Of a DNA stretch of 64,000 nucleotides, positions 1 to 11,825 are shown piece by piece. The notes below the pieces were generated by a model. That model was given only the letters and a program-made list of their open reading frames with translations, ran no database searches and was not told the DNA's origin. The DNA is from Plazaster borealis (Eukaryota; Echinodermata; Asteroidea; Forcipulatida; Labidiasteridae). The translations under genes were made by a program, and so were the position numbers. The stretch is from contig CM037472.1 of the NCBI GenBank assembly GCA_021014325.1, forward strand, positions 9,362,001 through 9,426,000. Reading direction: 5' to 3'. Numbering within the stretch: position 1 is the stretch's first letter; the number at the start of each line of letters is the position of its first letter.

Positions 1-512
1 GATCGTGAATTCTGGCAACACCCGAACGTGAGTTCTGGCAACATTAGAACGTGAGTTCTGGCAACACCAGAATCAATTATGGTTAATTGTCCTGCCGAAG
101 GACCAGGTGTCACAACTGGGATTCGATCCCAAAACAGAACGTGAATTCTGGCAACACAAGAGCGTGAGTTCTGACAAAACCAGAACGTAAGTTCTGGCAA
201 CACCGGAACGTGAGTTCTGACAACACCGGAATCAATTCTGGTCAACTGTCCTGCCGAAGGACACAAGTGTCACAACTGAGATTCGAACCCAGAACAGATC
301 GTGAGTTCTGGCAACACGAGAACGTGAGTTCTCACAACACCATAACGTGAGTTCTGGCAACACCAGACGGTGAGTTCTGGCAACATCAGAACGTGAGCTC
401 TGGCAACATCAGAACGTGAGTTCTGGTATCAACAGAACGTGACTTCTGGCAACACCAGAACGTGAGTTCGGTGCGAAAGACCACTCGGCCACGACGCTAA
501 CACACAATCATA
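1..512 (-). repeat. 23-bp minisatellite inside a tRNA-Leu SINE head
   Basis: About 15 copies of a 23-bp unit (GTGAGTTCTGGCAACACC AGAAC) occur in blocks of about 3, 4 and 8. They are separated by two copies of a 70-bp spacer (about 83-153 and 231-300) that carries GGATTCGA-type tRNA B-box sequence read on the minus strand. The array ends in GAGTTCGGTG...CACTCGGCCACGACGC, the 5' end of the tRNA-Leu-derived SINE head. The unit matches the anticodon-arm segment of the same SINE elsewhere in the window (ACCAGAGCTTGAGTTCGGTG), so the array appears to be an internal expansion of that segment. Confidence 0.75.
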
Positions 513-1624
513 ATATCATAAATCATCCGGTTTTTATTAATTATAGGAAAGCGCGACAAGCTTATTTTATGAAATTTCCGCAAGGTTGATTGGAGTGTTT
601 ATTGATAGAGGATTGAAATTAATGCAGTCATGATGTACGACACCCTGAGATAAACCATAAATATGAAGGGATGAAACATGAAGCTACAAACATCGCATAA
701 ACCAACCCTTGAGGTGCAACTGCACTATCATCAATCTGGTAAAAGTTGTTCTAATCACACGTGCTTTCTGGAAGCTCATTAATCTGAGTGTGTTCTGCAA
801 GATAAATCAATCACATGGCTACGAATTCCAGAATGGTGACAGCTTTCTATTAACATACTAGTCGATGTGTCCTCAACTAAAGAACCTTGAGAATACGCAG
901 AACCCGCCTTTCCCACTTCCCCTTCCCCACAACACTTATGAGTCACCTCTTTTTTGCTGTGTGTGATGTGAGTTTGCGCTCGTTGAGAAGTGCTCTTGAA
1001 ACCACACCTGGTGTGGTGGGGTTCAAGGTTGCATACTTTCAGCCTGGTTTCCAACGGACCTAGCTGCAGGGCTTCCCTTCAAATCGCCCAGCTAAAGAGA
1101 TGATGTATCTCGCCGTTGAGTTACTGAAACTAATCGACTTGCTTTATTTCTCGCCAAGACGATTCACGAAAATGATGAGTCGACTCACTTGAAATAAGTC
1201 GACTTGGTTATAGACATAATCGTTGGATAAGTGGTGTAGCACTCATGGAGCTCCGCAGTTTTCAGGGGAAATCCACCCTCTCATTCGACATCGCACCCCC
1301 CCCCCCTCACAAACACACACAGACCACCACTTGCACAGCCAACTCCATATAATCCCTCATATAAACACCTTGGCTTATTTTCTCTCTCTCTTCTAAGTGA
1401 TAACCTTGTGAGGTCAGTGCTACGTGCGTTCATGAGCTTTGTATAAATTTGCAAGACCCTGACAATGTCACAACGTAGTGTGTATAATCGCTCGTCTAAA
1501 GTTTTTGAGAGCTTTTCTTTTAGTTATGTCATATCGAAGAAGTAATACCGTGATATGTAGTGCAAAAACTATCATTAGTTTAACAAGCAAGGTCGATAAT
1601 ATAATAATATGTTTTACTATCGTA
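513..1624. other. Intergenic, no gene seen
   Basis: There is no supported coding or RNA gene here. A C-run followed by a short CA tract sits at about 1296-1324. Confidence 0.5.
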
Positions 1625-1850
1625 GCGTGTCGCGACCCAGCAGTCTAGCGCACCGAACCTTAGCTCCATTATCGGAGTGTGGGTTCGAGTCCCGGTCGTA
1701 CTCGTGACAACTTGTAACATAATCGCTTCTCACCAACCAGGAGTAAATGGGTACCTGCAACTGAATATAATTATTGTTGGTGAGAATGATTAGGGGCCAG
1801 CTGGCACATTTGATTGTCAGTGCTGCATAATCCTAAGGAGTTGGGATACA
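1625..1850 (+). repeat. Diverged tRNA-Leu-derived SINE
   Basis: It has a tRNA-like head with a B-box (GGTTCGAGTCC, 1682-1692). The body segment CTTCTCACCAACCAGGAGTAAATGGGTACCTG is shared in aligned pieces with the copies at 1881 and 44905. The A-box is degenerate. Confidence 0.6.
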
Positions 1851-1880
1851 ACGCTTACGGCCGGGTGAACAGGGGGTAAT

Positions 1881-2228
1881 GGCGTGTCGTTGCCGAGCGG
1901 TTCAGTGCATTGGACTCAAGTTCTGGTTGCTGAGTCATCATGGTGTGGGTTCGAATCCCGGTCATGACACTTGTCCTTGAGCAAGAGACTTAAACTATAA
2001 TTGCTTTTCATCACCAGGTGTAAATGGGTACCTGTGAGGGCAGAGATGGTTCTTGTGATTGATTTAGCTTAGTGCGCTCAGCACAGGCCGTATGCTCCCC
2101 AGGAAGCTGAGATGGTTTAAAATGAAATATGGCCCAGTGACCAGGGGTAATAATGTTCGAAGCGCAATGATCATTGTTTGGAATCGCGCTAGATAAGAGC
2201 CGATATTATTATTATAATAATAATAATG
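1881..2228 (+). repeat. Full-length tRNA-Leu(CAA)-derived SINE
   Basis: The head GTGTCGTTGCCGAGCGGTT (A-box) and GGTTCGAATCC (B-box, 1948-1958) bracket ACTCAAGTTCTGG, the anticodon arm of a tRNA-Leu with CAA at the anticodon position. A body with AAATGGGTACCTG follows, then an AT-rich trinucleotide tail at about 2203-2228. The cloverleaf is not intact, so it is a SINE and not a tRNA gene. Confidence 0.8.
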
Positions 2229-3164
2229 TAAGGCACTTCATGGGTTTTACTTGGCTTGAAATCGATTAGGCTATTTGTATATGGTAATGAAACGACGCGA
2301 TCTTCTCAAGGCGCCTAATGCCACGAAAGCTGCAGATAAATGTTCAAGTTCACTTTTCAAGTTCACAAATTGAATCGCCAAATTTTTCGACGAAAGACGA
2401 CGATTTTTTTTTCTCTGAACGAGTTTTGACAGACGGTGCTATGCCACGCACACACGCAAACAACTTGCAGTATTCGCCCTTATTGCATGGATCCGCCATG
2501 TGCGTGTAGAACCTCGCCTTCATGCCTCCTTTGTATTGTATTTATGCATCTGTTTGGATGAAAGTTTCATTACATTACCGCGACAATACAGAGTTATGTC
2601 ATGCTTATATTCACTGGTGTCCGCAAGTCGAGGCTCTACACGCAAATGGCTGACCGTGCTAAGGGCGAATAGGCCTGCTACGCAACTTGTCTGTTGTTGG
2701 TAACGCGAGATAATGTCGGGTTCCGACCGTTAACTATTACTAACTTTCCATTGCAAACATAAGCAGGAAACCAGTAACGGATCGTACGTATGGTATGGTA
2801 TTTTTGGCTGGTAACCTTATTCTGGTGCGCTGTTTTGTGCTCATCTAATTTTTGACCTACTTTATGGGAATGGGCCCTGCATAACATACCCTATTGTTGT
2901 TGTTGAAAGCAGACACTGGTACTCCCCTAAGACTCATTGACCGAATCTCACAGAGGTGCAGAAATCATAACAGCAACATGAAGACAAAATAAGAGGGAAC
3001 CACTCTCATGGAAGGTAAACAACTATCAACGTTGTTTTGTGCTTAAATAACAGGCAGTCCATAGCGCTTTATCACACCCGACGGGGGTCTCCGAGCGCTC
3101 ATGACTTTTACGACAGGTACGCAGAGCTATGTTTGAATTATGAGACCCATTTATATAACAGCGT
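2229..3164. other. Intergenic, no gene seen
   Basis: Only short frames on both strands; no splice-bounded candidate, RNA gene or recognisable repeat was noted. Confidence 0.45.
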
Positions 3165-3452
3165 CTTGTAAAGGTTTATAAGGTGCTGCTGGTGCGAGAT
3201 CCACAATCACCCATGCCAGAAACACCGAAGAAAACCCCTTCTCTGAACAATAAGGTTCTGGGTTATTTTTAATACAACAGACGGGATCTGTATACGGTTT
3301 TACGTCCCATCCAGGACGGGGCAAGTGTGGTTAAGTAGCAAGACTCAACGGAACACGTGCCACGACCGCGATCGGACCCGAACCAACAATCTGACAACAT
3401 AATAACTTGAGTCTGGTGCATGTACAAACCGTGCCGCTCGGCAACGACGCTA
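3165..3452 (-). repeat. tRNA-Leu-derived SINE, second body type, diverged
   Basis: Read on the minus strand, the head is at the right (CGTTGCCGAGCGGCACG). The body holds the GGATGGGACGTAAAACCG and GGGTTTTCTTCGGTGTTTCTGG segments shared with copies at 35660 and 56760. Confidence 0.65.
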
Positions 3453-5574
3453 ACATGCAACATTATGGCCCCATACAGGAAGACGGTTGTATTGAACCAA
3501 TTAAACTGTGAATGGTCTAAAGGATTGTTCAAAACAGTCACATTGTACATTTGAGACAGTTACATTGTATAATTGAGACACAACGTTGTTGTTGCACTGT
3601 CGCAATAAACTCAACTTGTTATGTGCCCTAAAAAGTCTTTCCGTATGTTATCATGCGTCAATACTCAGTTTCGTATTTCGAATTTCCAAAGAATGAGCGT
3701 AGTATAAATAAAGGTGTGTTTCGCACCATTATGTCCGACATGGACCACATTTTGTTTTGTCCTGTCCGACAACATTTTTTGTCCAACAAAGATTTATGGG
3801 TCGAGAAACCATTATTCTATGAACAATTATGTCATAATAAGCATTCACACACAACACAAATCAAAGTTATTAAGTTTGTGATCAGCCGTACAAAATGTAT
3901 TAACGATAAACTTCAAATACTAAACAAGGGAAACATAAAAATCTGGAGGTCACAAACTCAAATCTTGCTCCAGTCGTTTTTCTTTATTCAACTCAAAATC
4001 AAATGATAAACTTCCACAAAGCATTTCCCGTTATCAATAGCTTTTCCACAAAGACGAAATTGCTTATTTACTTTTTTTGATTTTTGTTAGTATTTTATTT
4101 ATTTATTTATTTATTTATTTATGTATAGTTTTAATTTAAGACATCAATACATGTACAGCTGCAGACTTGTCCTAGTCGTTAAATGCGTACCGTAACTCAA
4201 GTGTACCCTATCATGCTCACTAGTTTCGCGAGCAGAAGGCACTTTTTGGGAATAACGGCAAACAGCAACTTGATCTCAAGTCTAATTGCCGAGGGGGGAA
4301 ATCCGCATCAAACTGTGCAGGCTTTACAGCAAAAGGTAGCTGCAAACCTCCCTCCTCTTAAAAAGGGTTGATGGATTGGAATAAATCCAATCAGCACCAT
4401 CGTCAATGTTGTAAATTCCTTTCAATCAATAATGATACCGGTATAACATTAGTGGCTCCTGATTAAGTGGAGGTTCCGATCTTCCAAAGATCTTGGAAAA
4501 TCTGAATTACTTTTATTAATTCACGGGAAAAACACATTATAACAAGTTGTCGGACGGCAAGTATGCGCTTGAATGTCTCCTCATTAATGTCATGATGTTG
4601 ACGCCGGACAATGGTAAATCACAGAATGTGAATAATCACTATAGGCCTACATTATATTTGTCTCCAATAATGTTGTAGACCTACTTACTCGAACTAAACA
4701 ACGGGACAGAGTTGCTTCTTGACTACCGACACCATTCCCTCCTTCCCGTTCTGATATCCCACCGCTGCCACCAAATGTAACACTAAAAGGTGTTGGTGTT
4801 ACTCGTGCTGGCTGGTATAGTGACTAAAATGCTACTTTTGGAGCTATACGGGGCTTTTCTTTCAAAACCCACTTTTTATTAGTTACACGAGTAATTTCCC
4901 AAGTAAAAGTAATCCCTGAAACTGAGTAAAGCTACTTTGGGGAGGGCAGAGGGCCTGCAAAAGAAACTTCGGATCGAATAAAGAAGATACTCCCAAATCA
5001 GGAAAGAACTTGGTTGCACCACTCGTGCCTACGGTGATTCATGGCCAAAGGTTCCTTATAACAGCTGCGATAAGTGTTATCAGACTTCAGCAAGTCTTCC
5101 TCTAGCCTCTTTCCGGAATGATTCCGATTCTGTTTGCATTAATGTTTTCATCTTACCTCCACAGAGGATGTGGTCGCATAATTATGACATTCTTAATACG
5201 AGACGACTTTGAACAAATCAACTTGTTTTTCTCCATCCTTTTTTTTATATATAGTTTTTTTTAGGCTCGCATCTGCAACCCACCCTTATCATCAGATTAA
5301 TTTTGTCAGGTTGAATTTACTGTGAAGACTGTGTACGTTGGCGTGAACACGCGTCATCAAATTTAACTTTTGATTACAACACTTGAAGCTATGGTTTATA
5401 CAGGCCTAGCCCTTATAGTAGGACTCTTCCTCCGAGCTGATGTACACTGAAGTACGTATGAAAGTGAATGTCCGAGAAGGGCCGCTGTACCGGTGTTTCT
5501 TCTAGCCAAGGAGTACCGGTGAGTTTAAAAAAATGAAAAAAATAACAATAAAAATCGGCGACTGCACTCTAAAA
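3453..5574. other. Intergenic with a (TTTA)n tract
   Basis: A TTTA microsatellite occupies about 4092-4122. The AT-rich 117-codon frame at 3653-4006 is not convincing as a gene. Nothing else was supported. Confidence 0.5.
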
Positions 5575-5775
5575 ACTCCTGGATCAGAATTGATCTAGAT
5601 TCCGAGTCCCAGGAGGCCTGACCCATTTCCGGTTCAAGCTGACCCGGATTCTGCATCATTTTGACCCTTTTCAGGGTCATGTTAACACAGATTCCACGTC
5701 ACAATGACCCATACATGCCTCAGGGCCTACGGGACCCGGATCCGGGTCAATTCTGACCAGGATGTTTTTAGAGTG
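5575..5775. mobile_element. MITE with CACTCTAAAAA terminal inverted repeats
   Basis: The left end CACTCTAAAAACTCCTGG mirrors the right end CCAGGATGTTTTTAGAGTG. The roughly 200-bp interior is noncoding and rich in GACCC/GGGTC. The structure fits a non-autonomous DNA transposon. Confidence 0.7.
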
Positions 5776-8734
5776 TGTACATCATTTACGGAATACCTGC
5801 ATGGCAACCTTTCCCTGAACAGTGCAATAATGTGTAACTTACAAGTATGTGTAACTGACTACTCCAAGACAAAGTACGGGATCGGTGATAAACTTGACAC
5901 TCGCAGATAGTCATGTTCATACCACTACAATTTCTCCACAGAAGTTCTATACTAAGTAAAGTCGAAGAAATTGCATGAGAAGACTCCGCAAATCCTTATT
6001 GCTTATTTCGATTGCCGCAATCGAAAGGATTCCAATTTAAACGGGCACAAACAACAAGTGGCGTGCTTCTCTTCTACTCAAGAGCTCAATGTAAATCTTA
6101 TCCACTCCAGAACCATTCGCCCGTTTGAGATATAGGAGTGCACTGTTTGGTTTGGATGTACACATATCTAGAGTGTCATAGTATTGTGACCACCATATCT
6201 CAAAACAAACTTGCAATTATAAACAGATTAATTAAACTCGTTCAGCCGTTGAGAAAGACTCAGCGAAGATCAAAACATCATGCAGGCCAAGAACAATGTT
6301 TGCCTTTATAAAACATGTCATTTTAGCAATTAAGCAGTTTGCAACAGCTAATTAATTCATTTGTTTCATCATCTAAACTCTTCAAAAATGTTGCGTTCGT
6401 GATAAGATAAGCCCAAGTTTGTAAAATTGCGACTCATTTATATTGAGACAAGCGGAGCGTATACTGGAAAGGGGAGGCGGACCGATCTACGTTTGAGTAG
6501 GTAAGGGGTTATACAGGGCCTCCACCAGAGGGTTTGTTAACACTGGCTTGCATCGCAACCCTTCAAGCTTTTCAATTTTTTTGTCAAGAGAGCAGAACTC
6601 GTTAAAGCTTGTTCATTGATGCTTCTGTTTACACTATTTGTGAAGCTTTCACACCAAATATCCACCCATACTAAACCCGATGAGCGCTCAATTCAGAAGT
6701 TGCCCTCTACAGCTTGTTCACTATTGTACCTTATCGGCACTTTCATCATGATGACTTTATTGATATTATGTTATGGTAACTGTTTACTGTTCAGTATTCA
6801 CTACTCACAGTGATCTCTCTCTCTGACTGATGAGGGCGCTGCATACTTATTATGGTTCACATTAAAGGGTTTCTCGTAATTTTGTTCAAAACCACCCCAA
6901 GCGACGTAGCCACCTTCATCATACTGCTAACAATGGTAAACAAATTTGCCAAAAGCTAAGAAAACTGTTGCAAATTATCAGAAAGAGGTACAAGTAACCA
7001 AACAAAATGTCATGTGAATTGTATTTGTTGAGGATGGTTCAGGCTTGCTCAGTATCAGCTCAGGAAACAACTGTCTTAGGCAATATTTCCCACGGTGGTG
7101 TGAGACGCAATCCCAATGCAAAGTATATCCACCACTTCAAGAAAAACAAAATAATTAACATAAATACAAATACAACTGAAATTACCGGGGTTGTGGGGGG
7201 GGGGGGTTTCAATCTGAAAGCTCAACGATCATTACCGGTACCAATCCCCCAGAGATATATTTCCTTCTGGAACACGAAAGCCAATAAAGGCACTTGAAAA
7301 ACCACCCAAATCACAGTTAGGCACGCATATGAATGTGCACATGATCCAAGAAAACATTAACCGCATTTTCTTGGCATTCACAAGATATCTGAGCCACGAA
7401 GGCCTTGACAAAAGGCTACATCATATTTACGTGGGCATGATGAAGCATGCGTAGCATTGTTTTGGAACCTTATAAATAAAAAAGGTACACTTATACAGGC
7501 ACGCATGTTGACAAACGTAAACACCATTAATAATAAATAATTAAGCTTTTCCCTCATGAGTTTTTAGAGACGTTTCACGAGAACAACAATCAGTTGTTGT
7601 CGGCCTCATAGCGAAAAAATAAGGGTTATGGCCCAGTTTATGCTACTCATTAATTACAGTTGAGCAGCATGGGGTCTCTTCAGCCAATTTGCCCCTTTGT
7701 ATCGGCTTCACTCATAGTCCCCTTCTATAGTGGTACTGTAACTTAAGACCTAGATATATTTAACTTTTTTTTTGAAAGTCCAACACATACTCTGCCAAAG
7801 TCAGAACGGCTAAATTTAATCAGTTTGATTGGAGAAATATATACTGTGGAAATCAGGTCATTGTGACACCAAAAACCAGCCCTAACTGCGTCTGTCAGCA
7901 TGCATCGGTACGAACTAGTCTAAATCCAATTCAACAATACTATGTGCACTGAGATCTCTATATAGGCTAGGTCTGTTTGTAAATTTCACTTTCAGTAAAG
8001 GCTTTTTTTTGCATGCTGTGTCCCAACGTAAAAAACAATTTCACACAAAAAGTCCACGTGGTTCCAAACACAAATACAAAGTACAAGATTATACAATGAC
8101 GTAAACCAGAGCCCCCCCCTCCAATGCCGAGTTCCCTTTGAACCCTCCTCCGAAGTGATATAAAAAAATAAAATAAAAAAACATCGATCGCCCCCCCCCC
8201 CGAAGAAAATAAAAGAGAGAGAGAGAAAAAACAAAAAAGGTCTTTGCACCGTTTGCCCCATCTCAAAGAAAACGCAAGTTAGGCCACGGCACTTAGTGAC
8301 CCAAAGTCATCGAAATATTATGTTTATAAATCTAAAATCTGTGGGCAACCTAGGTCTTATACATAATTCGATTAAAAACAAACTAAACCAAAACAAGAAA
8401 CAAACAAACAGACAGACAAACAAACAATTCGAGGTATAGACAGAAGTTTGAAAAGATAAAGTCAGACCAATACACCTACTTCAGACAAAATCGTGTAACT
8501 ACAAATTCAAATACAATACAAGTATTAAAAACAAAAAAATAATTTAAATCAGATAAGTATGCACGCTGTTGGAGTAAATGAAGAAAACAAATTAATTCAA
8601 GATTTAAAATCTTGCAAAAAGGCTAATAATTTGGCAGTAAAGGGCAACTTGGGTCAAGTTCTCAATTAATTTCCTTTAATTTCAAATTGTCATGTCCAAT
8701 TACTGGGAGGTTTAATCAATTATTGAGTCACTCC
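5776..8734. other. Intergenic, no gene seen
   Basis: It holds homopolymer runs (G-run near 7196, C-runs near 8113 and 8189) and a small perfect palindrome, TTTCGATTGCCGCAATCGAAA, near 6006. No supported coding frame. Confidence 0.45.
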
Positions 8735-8960
8735 AAATGAGGGTTCGAATGCCCACCTGATCGGTCATGGTGCTCACATTTTATTTAAGAGCCAACCCTT
8801 CTCTGCACCCAAGAGTAGATACAAGGTACCTGTGAAGCATGAGGGATGGTTCCTGCAAATTAATGATCGAGCTTGTTTGGCAGTGTATTTGGCATGTTAG
8901 GATGTCTGTAATCCACACGAACCTTGGGATGCTCTAATGAGTAAAATAATCAGTCTCAGA
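8735..8960 (+). repeat. Diverged tRNA-derived SINE
   Basis: A B-box-like GGGTTCGAATGCC is followed by body segments ACAAGGTACCTGTGA and GGGATGGTTCCTG that parallel the tRNA-Leu SINE body. The 5' half of the head is not recognisable. Confidence 0.5.
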
Positions 8961-9472
8961 TTTGAAGAACCAGACATTGGCAATCACATTATGTCATGTT
9001 CCCTGTCTGCAATAGCAGTAATGATTACAGAGTATCAAAATAGCAAACAGTGGTCAGACTATTAAATGCTGACCCGGCCTCGTTCTAGTGAATAGGAGAA
9101 AAACAAAAACATGGCTGCCGTGCGTCGAAATAGTCTCAAAGCGTCCAAAGTTTGGTATAGCTATAATATTTATATTGCAACAGTAATTTTGAAGCAAAGG
9201 CCCTTTTGGAAATCGTTTGTATGAAAACGTAAATGCAATCAAACTTTACATCTACCTCATCTACCTCACCGACACAACCATTCAACTACGGCAATTGCAC
9301 ATACTTCTATGGTTTACATCCCTGTGAAGACATCTTGTGTTCTTTCTTTTGTCCCGGTATTTAACATCCTCCTATATATACTTTGTAAACAAATTCCTTG
9401 TGGAGCACCACTGTCTTTAGAATACTTTTGTTTTTCCTTTTTTTGTCCTCAGTCTCCATGAGGTAGCAAATA

Positions 9473-9778
9473 TCAAAACACAATAACAACCTCACGTTGT
9501 GTGTTTATTCTGTACCTCCAAGATTGTACACGAAACAGGTCAGATTCGTGGCCAAAATAACGTCCATACGCTATTTTAAAACTGAATTTTTTGTCAACAC
9601 CAAAAGTAGAAAATGGCACCCATTTGTCATCGTCAGTAACTTCTCTCCCTATACGAAGAATGGTTGGCATTCCATTCCTCAAGTATTCTGGATTTGGGGT
9701 GATTTTATCTTGTCCGTATCTGGTACAGAGTGTGAATGAAGTTAAATCAACAAAGTGTGGCCACTTAGCAAGTTCCAT
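9473..9778 (-). CDS. 101-codon open frame, possible exon or decayed gene
   Basis: The minus-strand ATG at 9778 opens MELAKWPHFVDLTSFTLCTR, followed by YGQDKITPNPEYLRNGMPTI, and ends QREVVIVF before TGA at 9473. The frame contains DDDKWVPFSTFGVDKKFSF and HESDLFRVQSWRYRI, which are rich in aromatic and charged residues like a folded domain. A LamG/pentraxin-like TSFTLC segment is suggestive only. A possible acceptor (ttgctaag) falls five codons inside, so the true exon may start at WPHF. No partner exons or polyadenylation context were found, and the opposite strand also has overlapping frames. It could be a real terminal exon, a retrocopy fragment or chance. Confidence 0.3.
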   Translation of the reverse strand: MELAKWPHFVDLTSFTLCTRYGQDKITPNPEYLRNGMPTILRIGREVTDDDKWVPFSTFGVDKKFSFKIAYGRYFGHESDLFRVQSWRYRINTQREVVIVF

Positions 9779-10371
9779 ACACGTGTACAAGTGGCAAAAG
9801 TGCGGCAAATATCAGCGTGGTGACAGAGTGTTGTTACCGGACAAGGACCTGGCTAGTGTATATTTACCGTGGAAAGGAGGGTCCGCGATAAGACCACTGG
9901 GTTATTCTTAATACCCTTGCTCTATGTTAATACTTCGGAATGTCTTTGAAAGCATGGCTGCATCACGGAGTCAACGTTCAAGAGAATCGAAACAGAGGTC
10001 AAGTTCAGCAACTGTTAGATAACAACGCAACAGGGGAAACAAACTATTTGTACTAGAGGTGTAACTATAAAATACACGGTATTGCACATTAGCCACCTCT
10101 ACAAAGTTACCAACTTCCAAGTTAACTAATTTCAAGTTTTTCCATTAAGTTTAAACAGAAATTATCCACTAATCTCTTGGACATAGTGCACTTTAGAAAT
10201 ATATTGAAAACTAACATTTGAAGTAAAACCCACACGTTGTTTTACTTCATTTACCTCGTTATATACTTATATATTGATATATCCTCAATTGAATAATATT
10301 TCCCTACTGATCTACGGTAGGCCCCTAGACCTCAGAACTTCAAGTTCACTTTCTGTAAATCCCTCAAGAAT

Positions 10372-10837
10372 GGACTTTATTTTTTTGTTAACGTAATGCT
10401 GATTTATAGGTCAATTTATCAATAAAGATACAATAAAAGTCACCTATAAAAGTTTCAGATTAATACAGTGTCTACTTGTCGAGAAAACAGGAAAACAACT
10501 GTCACGGTATTTTGATCAAGAACGTACATGTACGTCAAACCATAGAGCACGGACCTCAAACCCATCCACGTCTAGCGAGGTGACAGCGGGTACCAACCTC
10601 GTCTCTGGCCGCAGCACTCACAAACGGACAACGCGGAAATTTCAATCTCCAAAAGTCGCCATAAGGCGATCCAAATTTGTCTACATACTCAGTATTGATT
10701 TCTAATCAGCGGGGGCGCTTCAGACGAAATAATTTCGCAGGATGCTTACTACCATTACCATCTTTATAACAAATAGGCTTTTGGATGAATATTACAGAGT
10801 TCTTCGGGGTCGTACCAAAGTATGACCCTACCTTTAA
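10372..10837 (+). mobile_element. Diverged copy of the GGTAGGGTCATAG MITE family (family E)
   Basis: It shares ordered blocks with 34603-35053: TGCTGATTTATAGG, AAGATACAATAAAAGTCAC, CTGTCACGGTATTTT, GCGGGTACCAACC, GCCGCAGCA. The right end is ATGACCCTACCTTTAA. The left terminus and the internal hairpin are eroded. Confidence 0.65.
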
Positions 10838-11046
10838 ATGACATTTTGATACATGAAAACCCCAAAATTGTCTAAACTCATTAGAAAGAATCCAAAGTTT
10901 AAATGATCATTATTTTCCCATTGATTTAGAGATTGAACTTAACATAGAGCCGACAACTTTTTAGTAGCTATCCATGTATGTAAACTATTTTAAAAACAAC
11001 CATTTTTGAAATCGACCATGATTGAATTCAATTTCTATTCTCCATG

Positions 11047-11500
11047 CAATTTATTGTATAACACACCCAACAGCGTAAGCGCCAATATCAGGATGAATAG
11101 GAGACGTTGAAGAATAGTTCAGTTTAAGACGTGGGAGCACAACCCCAAATGGGGGAAAAACCCCACGCATACAGATATGGACTGAAAACCCAATTCTCGT
11201 GCAAGGCTCCTGTTCCAAAGCGGTATTCAAACGGAGGTCCACACTGCAAAACAGTGGGGTGTTAAATTGACACCATTGGTGTTGACACATATAGATACCA
11301 AAAAAGAATCAAATTGTACACCATAGGGTGTTAAAATAACACTAATTTCGGCAAAAACAATTACATTGGTGTTATTTTAACACCCTATGATGTCAGTTTT
11401 TCTCTCTCTTCGGTATCTATATGTGACAACACCCATGGTGTCAATTTTAACACCACATTTGTTTGCAGTGCATGAGGTTGAACAAGCAAGCAGATACAGA
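11047..11500 (-). repeat. tRNA-derived SINE split by a MITE
   Basis: The minus-strand SINE body (ACCCCAAATGGGGG, ACTGAAAACCCAATTC) runs to a head ending GGAGGTCC at 11240, then resumes after the MITE with TGAGGTTGAACAAGCA. The uninterrupted copy at 11689-11825 has GGGGTCCACTGGAGGTGAACAAGCA in aligned pieces, which shows the MITE inserted within the tRNA head. Confidence 0.7.
11242..11470. mobile_element. Foldback MITE with CACTGCAAA ends, inserted in a SINE
   Basis: Ends CACTGCAAA and TTTGCAGTG bound a 229-bp element. The arms fold on themselves: GACACCATTGGTGTTGACAC and TATAGATACC mirror GGTATCTATA and GTGACAACACCCATGGTGTC. The flanking SINE halves show it is the younger insertion. Confidence 0.75.
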
Positions 11501-11518
11501 ATTGACCTTTACCACACT

Positions 11519-11661
11519 GCCGCCATCTTGGCCATGTTCCCTGTATCCACTAATAGTAATGAATGCTAATATTCATTGTACAAAAAGGAACCAGACTATT
11601 TTTCCATTCCAGCCTAAGTTTGTTTACATTGGTTTGAATGGGAGAAAATCAAGATGGCCGC
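11519..11661. mobile_element. Short element with GCCGCCATCTTG inverted ends
   Basis: GCCGCCATCTTG at 11519 mirrors CAAGATGGCCGC at 11650, enclosing about 120 bp of noncoding sequence between two SINE copies. A MITE is likely; the family is unknown. Confidence 0.45.
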
Positions 11662-11688
11662 ACCGTGATAAAGGTCTATTACCGATGG

Positions 11689-11825
11689 AGACGGTGAAGA
11701 AATGTTCAGTTTTAGATGTGGGAGGACAACCCCAAATTGGAAAACACTCCACAGTGACGGACTGAAAACCCAATTCAGGTGAAGTCAATCAAACCGGGGT
11801 CCACTGGAGGTGAACAAGCATATCC
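11689..11825 (-). repeat. tRNA-derived SINE, same family as 11047
   Basis: It contains TTCAGTTTTAGATGTGGGAG, ACTGAAAACCCAATTC and the head segment CCGGGGTCCACTGGAGGTGA, matching 11047 and 61565. Confidence 0.65.

Noticed and set aside
1881..1965. True tRNA-Leu gene
   Set aside because: A and B boxes are good but the acceptor stem does not pair and a SINE body and tail follow. The same holds for the other tRNA-like heads.
3653..4006. 117-codon plus-strand frame
   Set aside because: Very AT-rich, no splice signals or recognisable domain; ends next to a TTTA microsatellite. Likely chance.
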